From Spirochaetota bacterium (GTDB taxonomy: Bacteria > Spirochaetota > Spirochaetia > Treponematales > Treponemataceae): a stretch of DNA of 19,168 nt. Position 1 is the first letter of the stretch; each line of letters opens with the position of its first letter. Positions 15,870 to 19,168 of the stretch are shown piece after piece. The notes below the pieces were generated by a model. That model searched no databases. It had not been told where the DNA came from and saw only the letters and a program-made list of their open reading frames with translations. The DNA lies in assembly GCA_029571425.1 (NCBI GenBank), contig JAKPSR010000312.1, forward strand, positions 1 to 19,168, given 5' to 3'. A program made the position numbers and the translations under genes.

Positions 15870-16565
15870 ATGAATACGCCCTCCCTTCGACGGCCCCTCA
15901 TGGCCGTCCTCGTCGCCTTGCTCATCGCCGACGCGTCAGCCCAGATTACCACCGCCGACGCATTCTTCTCGTCGGTTTCCGAGTTCTACGGGTCGATCAA
16001 GGACTATTCGGCGCAGATTTCGGTCGCCCAGGGCTCCCAGAAAAAGGCCGCCATGGTCGGCACGGTGTGGTTCAAGAAGCCCGACCTCTTGCGCATCGAC
16101 TTCACCACCCCGAGCGAGCAGACGATCGTGTTCAACGGCGAGATCCTGACGATTTACCTCCCCAGCCCCGACAACGTCATCCTGACGCAGTCCGTCGGTA
16201 AGGCGTCGGGCTCCTCCGGCGCTTCGCTCGCGACCCCGCAGGGGCTTTCGCTGATGAAGCGGTACTACTCCGTCGCGTACGAGTCGGGCCCCGACCCGGT
16301 CCCGCTCGAGCAGGGTTCCTCCGAGTACGTCGTGGCCCTGCTCCTGACCAGGCGGAGCACGAGCGAGATGTTCCGCACGATACGCCTCCTCGTCTCGCCG
16401 GACACGAAGCTGATTCGCCGCATCGACGCCCGGACGATCTCGGGCGACCAGATCGTGATCGACTTTACGGGCTACTCGCTGAACCAGGGAATCCTCGATA
16501 ACCGCTTCGTATACGACCCGCCCGCCTCGGCAAACATGTACAGCGATTTCCTCTTCGCGGAATGA
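15870..16565 (+). CDS. LolA-like periplasmic lipoprotein carrier
   Basis: 231 aa. Signal peptide MNTPSLRRPLMAVLVALLIADASA with likely cleavage before Gln25. The mature part follows the LolA/outer-membrane lipoprotein-sorting fold: FYGSIKDYSAQISVAQ, VGTVWFKKPDLLRIDFTTP, EQTIVFNGEILTIYLPSPDNVI, then a helical linker, and RLLVSPDTKLIRRIDARTISGDQIVIDFTGYSLNQGI. LolA shuttles lipoproteins across the periplasm, but this superfamily includes divergent carriers, so the exact cargo is uncertain. It lies between ftsH and the rodZ-like gene, 13 nt before the latter, and is probably co-transcribed with it. Confidence 0.82.
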   Translation: MNTPSLRRPLMAVLVALLIADASAQITTADAFFSSVSEFYGSIKDYSAQISVAQGSQKKAAMVGTVWFKKPDLLRIDFTTPSEQTIVFNGEILTIYLPSPDNVILTQSVGKASGSSGASLATPQGLSLMKRYYSVAYESGPDPVPLEQGSSEYVVALLLTRRSTSEMFRTIRLLVSPDTKLIRRIDARTISGDQIVIDFTGYSLNQGILDNRFVYDPPASANMYSDFLFAE

Positions 16566-16578
16566 TGGAGTAAGAAAA

Positions 16579-17721
16579 ATGGAAGTATTCGGCAAGAAAC
16601 TGACCCAGGCTCGCGTCGAGCGCGGCCTTGATTTCGACCAGGTGTCGCGAGAGACCAACATCGCGCGCCGGTATCTCGAGGCGCTTGAGCGAGAGGATTT
16701 CACCGTCTTCCCCGGGGAGCCCTACCTCCTCGGCTTCCTCCGGAATTACTGCGAGTACCTCGGGCTCCCGAGCTCCGAGTTTATCACCGCCTACAAACGC
16801 ATGAAGATACAGGAAGCGCCGATCCCGCTGAAGGAGCTGATGCCGAAGCGGCCGATCACCGATCGCCTGCCGGCGAACTTCTCGCTGAACCCGCGCGTCC
16901 TCGTCGCCGTGGGCGCGGTCGTCCTTCTCGCCCTCGCCGTATGGGGCGTCGCCTCCATCGTTTCCCACGTCGCTTCGTCGGCGGGAAAGGGCGAGGTGAT
17001 CCAGGAGGCGCGGGTTCCCGCCTCATACGACGTGACGGGCCCCGAGTTCCGCGAGCGCGTATTCGCCGGGGACACGATCACGCTGACGACCGACGCGGGT
17101 AAGTTCAAGCTCACCGTCGCGGAGACGGCCCCCGCGCTGAAGCTGGATACCCCGGTGGGCGCCCAGCTCGTCGAGCTCGGCCAGGACCTGACCCTAGACC
17201 TTTCCGGCGACGGGCAGGGCGACGTGAAGGTTTTCGTCGCCGACCTCTTTAAGTCCGATCCCTCGAAGGGAGCCGACGTTCACCTCGCCACGGGCACGGC
17301 CATTGCCGCCGCGCCGGCCGACGCCGCGGCCGCCGAGGGTCAGGCAGACGTCAGCGTTGCCCCCGCCGTCTCGACGGCGCCGGCGGGAGGGAAGCAAACC
17401 GTCCTCTTCGAGAGCGGCTCCGCCTACCCGGTAACCCTGAACGCGACCTTTCGCGGCTACTGCCTCTTCCGCTACGAGGCGGATCGCTCGAACCGCGACG
17501 AGCGATACTACCAAAAGTCCGAGCTTCTGACGGTGCAGGCGAAGAACGGCATCCGGATTTGGGCCTCGAACGGCAACTCCGTCAAGATGCAGGTGGTCGC
17601 CGGCGGCAAGACCGTGGACCTGGAGGTGTCCCGCCCCGGCGAGGTGATCGTCCGGGACATCAAGTGGCTCAAGGACGAGTCGACCGGGCGGTACAAGTTC
17701 GTCGTGATGGACATCGATTGA
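16579..17721 (+). CDS. rodZ: RodZ-like bitopic HTH protein
   Basis: 380 aa. The N-terminal xre/HTH_25 domain (about 1-75: GKKLTQARVERGLDFDQVSRETNIARRYLEALE) is the MreB-binding type of RodZ. A basic juxtamembrane stretch and one TM helix (about 106-129) follow. Then a periplasmic region with an Ala/Pro-rich linker (about 230-268) and a C-terminal RodZ-type beta domain (GIRIWASNGNSVKMQV..., GEVIVRDIKW). In characterised bacteria it links MreB to the elongation machinery. Compared with E. coli RodZ it has an extra beta-rich segment (about 145-225) before the linker. GGAG lies 8 nt before the ATG. The gene is followed at once by a terminator that lies inside rimO. Confidence 0.82.
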   Translation: MEVFGKKLTQARVERGLDFDQVSRETNIARRYLEALEREDFTVFPGEPYLLGFLRNYCEYLGLPSSEFITAYKRMKIQEAPIPLKELMPKRPITDRLPANFSLNPRVLVAVGAVVLLALAVWGVASIVSHVASSAGKGEVIQEARVPASYDVTGPEFRERVFAGDTITLTTDAGKFKLTVAETAPALKLDTPVGAQLVELGQDLTLDLSGDGQGDVKVFVADLFKSDPSKGADVHLATGTAIAAAPADAAAAEGQADVSVAPAVSTAPAGGKQTVLFESGSAYPVTLNATFRGYCLFRYEADRSNRDERYYQKSELLTVQAKNGIRIWASNGNSVKMQVVAGGKTVDLEVSRPGEVIVRDIKWLKDESTGRYKFVVMDID

Positions 17722-17723
17722 CG

Positions 17724-19168
17724 ATGAGCGATCGCGAGACGTCCGGCCCCGAGGCCGGACTTTTTTTTATTGACCAGCATGGTTGCGCGAAGAACCAAGT
17801 CGACGCGGAGCTCATCGCGGCCCGCTTAATCGAGATGGGCTGGCGGATCGCCGACGATCCCGCGCGCGCGGCCCTTATCGTCGTGAACTCCTGCGGCTTC
17901 ATCGAGAGCGCGAAGAAAGAGTCGATCGAGGCGGTCCTGACCGCCCGCGCCGCGTATCCCGGCGCGCGGGTCGTCCTCGCGGGCTGTCTCGCCGAGCGAT
18001 ACGCGGACGAATTCCGCGACGGTCTTCCGGAGGCGGACGCCTTTTTCGGCAACGGCGACCTTTCGCGCGTCGGCGAGGTCGTCTCGGCCCTGTTCCCAGC
18101 GGGTACCGCCGCCGGCGTTCCAGAAGGCGTGCCCGCCCGGCCCTCCGTTGTCCCGCCGCAGTGCGGGGTATGCGCGGGCGACCGGCCGCTCCTCTTCTCC
18201 TTCCCCCGCTCGGCCTACGTGAAGATTACCGAGGGCTGCGACAACCGCTGCTCCTTCTGCGCGATACCGCTGATTCGGGGCGGGCTCAGGAGCCGGCCGG
18301 CGGGCGAGATCGTCGACGAGATACGCGTCCTCGCCTCGCGCGGGGTTTTCGAGTTCAACCTGATCGGTCAGGACCTCGCCGCCTATGGCTCGGGGCTCGA
18401 CGACGACGTGGGCAACCTGGCGGGCGAGGGGAGCCCGCTTTCCCGCCTCGTGCGGGCGATCTCGACCCTCGACGGCGACTTTCGCGTCCGCCTTCTCTAC
18501 GTCCATCCAGACCACTTCCCCGCGGACCTCGTGCCCGCGATGGCGGCCGATCCCCGGTTCCTCCCGTACTTCGACATCCCCTTCCAATCCGGCGATCCCG
18601 CCATCCTTCGCGCGATGAACAGGCGGGGGACGGCAGAGGGCTACCGATCGCTCGTCGAGACGATCCGTCGCGGCTTCCGCGAGGCGGGAAGCCCGTATGG
18701 CGCCGTCGCCCTTCGCACCACCTTTCTCGTCGGCTTTCCCGGCGAGACGGACGAGTCCTTCGAGCGAAGCGCCAGCCTCCTCGCCGATCTCCGCCCGCTG
18801 TGGTCCGGGGCCTTTACCTGGTCCCGCGAGGAAGGGACGCCAGCCGCCTCGCTGAAAGGCCGCGTCGCTAAGCGCGCGGCCGAGTCTCGCCTCGCCCGGC
18901 TTAAGGAGGCGCAAACCGCGATCACGATGGAGGAGCTTTCTTTCTTCGTCGGCCGGAGGGTCGAGGTCCTTATCGAGGAACTGATCGAGGGGGACGCCGG
19001 CTCGGCAGATGAAGCCTCCGGCGCGGCGCATGCTAACGGCGAGTCGGGTTCGTCCGACGCCGGGGCGCGTCCGCCCGCGGAGCGCCTCGCGATTGGGCGC
19101 GCGTGGTTCCAAGCCCCCGAGGTCGACGGGGCCGTGGTCCTCTCGAGCGACTTCGGCCACGACGGCTT
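17724..19168 (+). CDS. rimO: Ribosomal protein S12 methylthiotransferase RimO (3' end cut by window)
   Basis: Radical-SAM enzyme that adds a methylthio group to an Asp of ribosomal protein S12. The frame stays open to the window end (481 codons), so there is no stop. Visible: UPF0004 cysteines C21 (HGCAKNQVD), C57 (NSCGFIESAK) and C88 (AGCLAERY); radical-SAM CxxxCxxC C172/C176/C179 in EGCDNRCSFCAIPLIRG; TRAM-like end with APEVDGAVV, typical of RimO rather than MiaB. Oddities: an insert carrying CGVC (147-150) before the SAM domain, and a low-complexity Gly/Ser/Ala/Asp insert (about 423-454) in the TRAM region. Both make it longer than the usual ~440 aa. ATG 17724 lies 2 nt after the rodZ-like stop, has no Shine-Dalgarno, and is followed by a terminator at codons 6-15. 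Confidence 0.9.
   Translation, partial: MSDRETSGPEAGLFFIDQHGCAKNQVDAELIAARLIEMGWRIADDPARAALIVVNSCGFIESAKKESIEAVLTARAAYPGARVVLAGCLAERYADEFRDGLPEADAFFGNGDLSRVGEVVSALFPAGTAAGVPEGVPARPSVVPPQCGVCAGDRPLLFSFPRSAYVKITEGCDNRCSFCAIPLIRGGLRSRPAGEIVDEIRVLASRGVFEFNLIGQDLAAYGSGLDDDVGNLAGEGSPLSRLVRAISTLDGDFRVRLLYVHPDHFPADLVPAMAADPRFLPYFDIPFQSGDPAILRAMNRRGTAEGYRSLVETIRRGFREAGSPYGAVALRTTFLVGFPGETDESFERSASLLADLRPLWSGAFTWSREEGTPAASLKGRVAKRAAESRLARLKEAQTAITMEELSFFVGRRVEVLIEELIEGDAGSADEASGAAHANGESGSSDAGARPPAERLAIGRAWFQAPEVDGAVVLSSDFGHDG
17741..17768 (+). terminator. Intrinsic terminator inside rimO codons 6-15
   Basis: Perfect 8-bp GC-rich stem GTCCGGCC (17741-17748) and GGCCGGAC (17753-17760), loop CCGA, then eight U (17761-17768). 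It begins 19 bases after the rodZ-like stop, so it reads as that transcript's terminator. It also encodes Thr-Ser-Gly-Pro-Glu-Ala-Gly-Leu-Phe-Phe of RimO, including part of its first strand (LFFID). Confidence 0.88.

Noticed and set aside
17826..19160. 444-codon open frame on the minus strand opposite rimO
   Set aside because: The plus-strand frame carries all RimO cysteines and domains. The minus frame has no recognisable domain and is a codon-bias shadow, as is the plus-strand Arg/Pro-rich frame 17783-18871.

Overview
The window is a GC-rich, gene-dense stretch of bacterial chromosome. It most likely comes from a flagellated spirochaete, with Treponema/Spirochaeta relatives the best guess. 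The main clue is an EF-G with the HIDSGKT P-loop of the spdEFG1/mitochondrial EF-G1 lineage. A fliS/flgN-like pair behind a sigma-28 promoter, and LolA, RodZ-like and SPOR-domain envelope genes, show a motile diderm but do not fix the phylum. Taxonomy is inferred from protein flavour and not from any search.

Layout. The left edge (5-117, +) is a complete 5S rRNA, the end of an rRNA operon that lies mostly outside the window. It is followed by about 260 bases of hairpin-rich spacer. A ktrB-ktrA potassium-uptake pair (377-2440, +) converges on malQ (minus), and their 3' ends overlap by 30 bp. From malQ to fliS (2411-13602) everything is on the minus strand. In transcription order this is fliS-flgN-like; polA-coaE-SPOR protein; a secreted beta-rich protein of unknown function; fusA plus an orphan RecA-fold ATPase; then malQ. 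A divergent control region (13603-13837) separates fliS from the plus-strand run ftsH, lolA-like, rodZ-like and rimO. rimO is cut by the window end.

How the genes work together. Most are housekeeping: replication and repair (polA), CoA synthesis (coaE), translation and ribosome modification (fusA, rimO, 5S), membrane proteolysis (ftsH), envelope and shape (lolA-like, rodZ-like, SPOR), K+ homeostasis (ktrAB), maltodextrin use (malQ) and flagellin export chaperones (fliS, flgN-like).

The most unusual content is regulatory. (a) Two strong intrinsic terminators lie inside the first codons of the next gene (8303-8335, minus; 17741-17768, plus). Their U-tracts encode Phe-Phe in the downstream protein, and both downstream genes lack a Shine-Dalgarno. 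(b) Three genes (ktrB, polA, lolA-like) have a TGn-extended -10 box only 6-7 nt before the ATG, predicting leaderless mRNAs. (c) A near-perfect sigma-28 promoter drives fliS. I found no CRISPR array, insertion sequence, prophage, toxin-antitoxin or defence locus.
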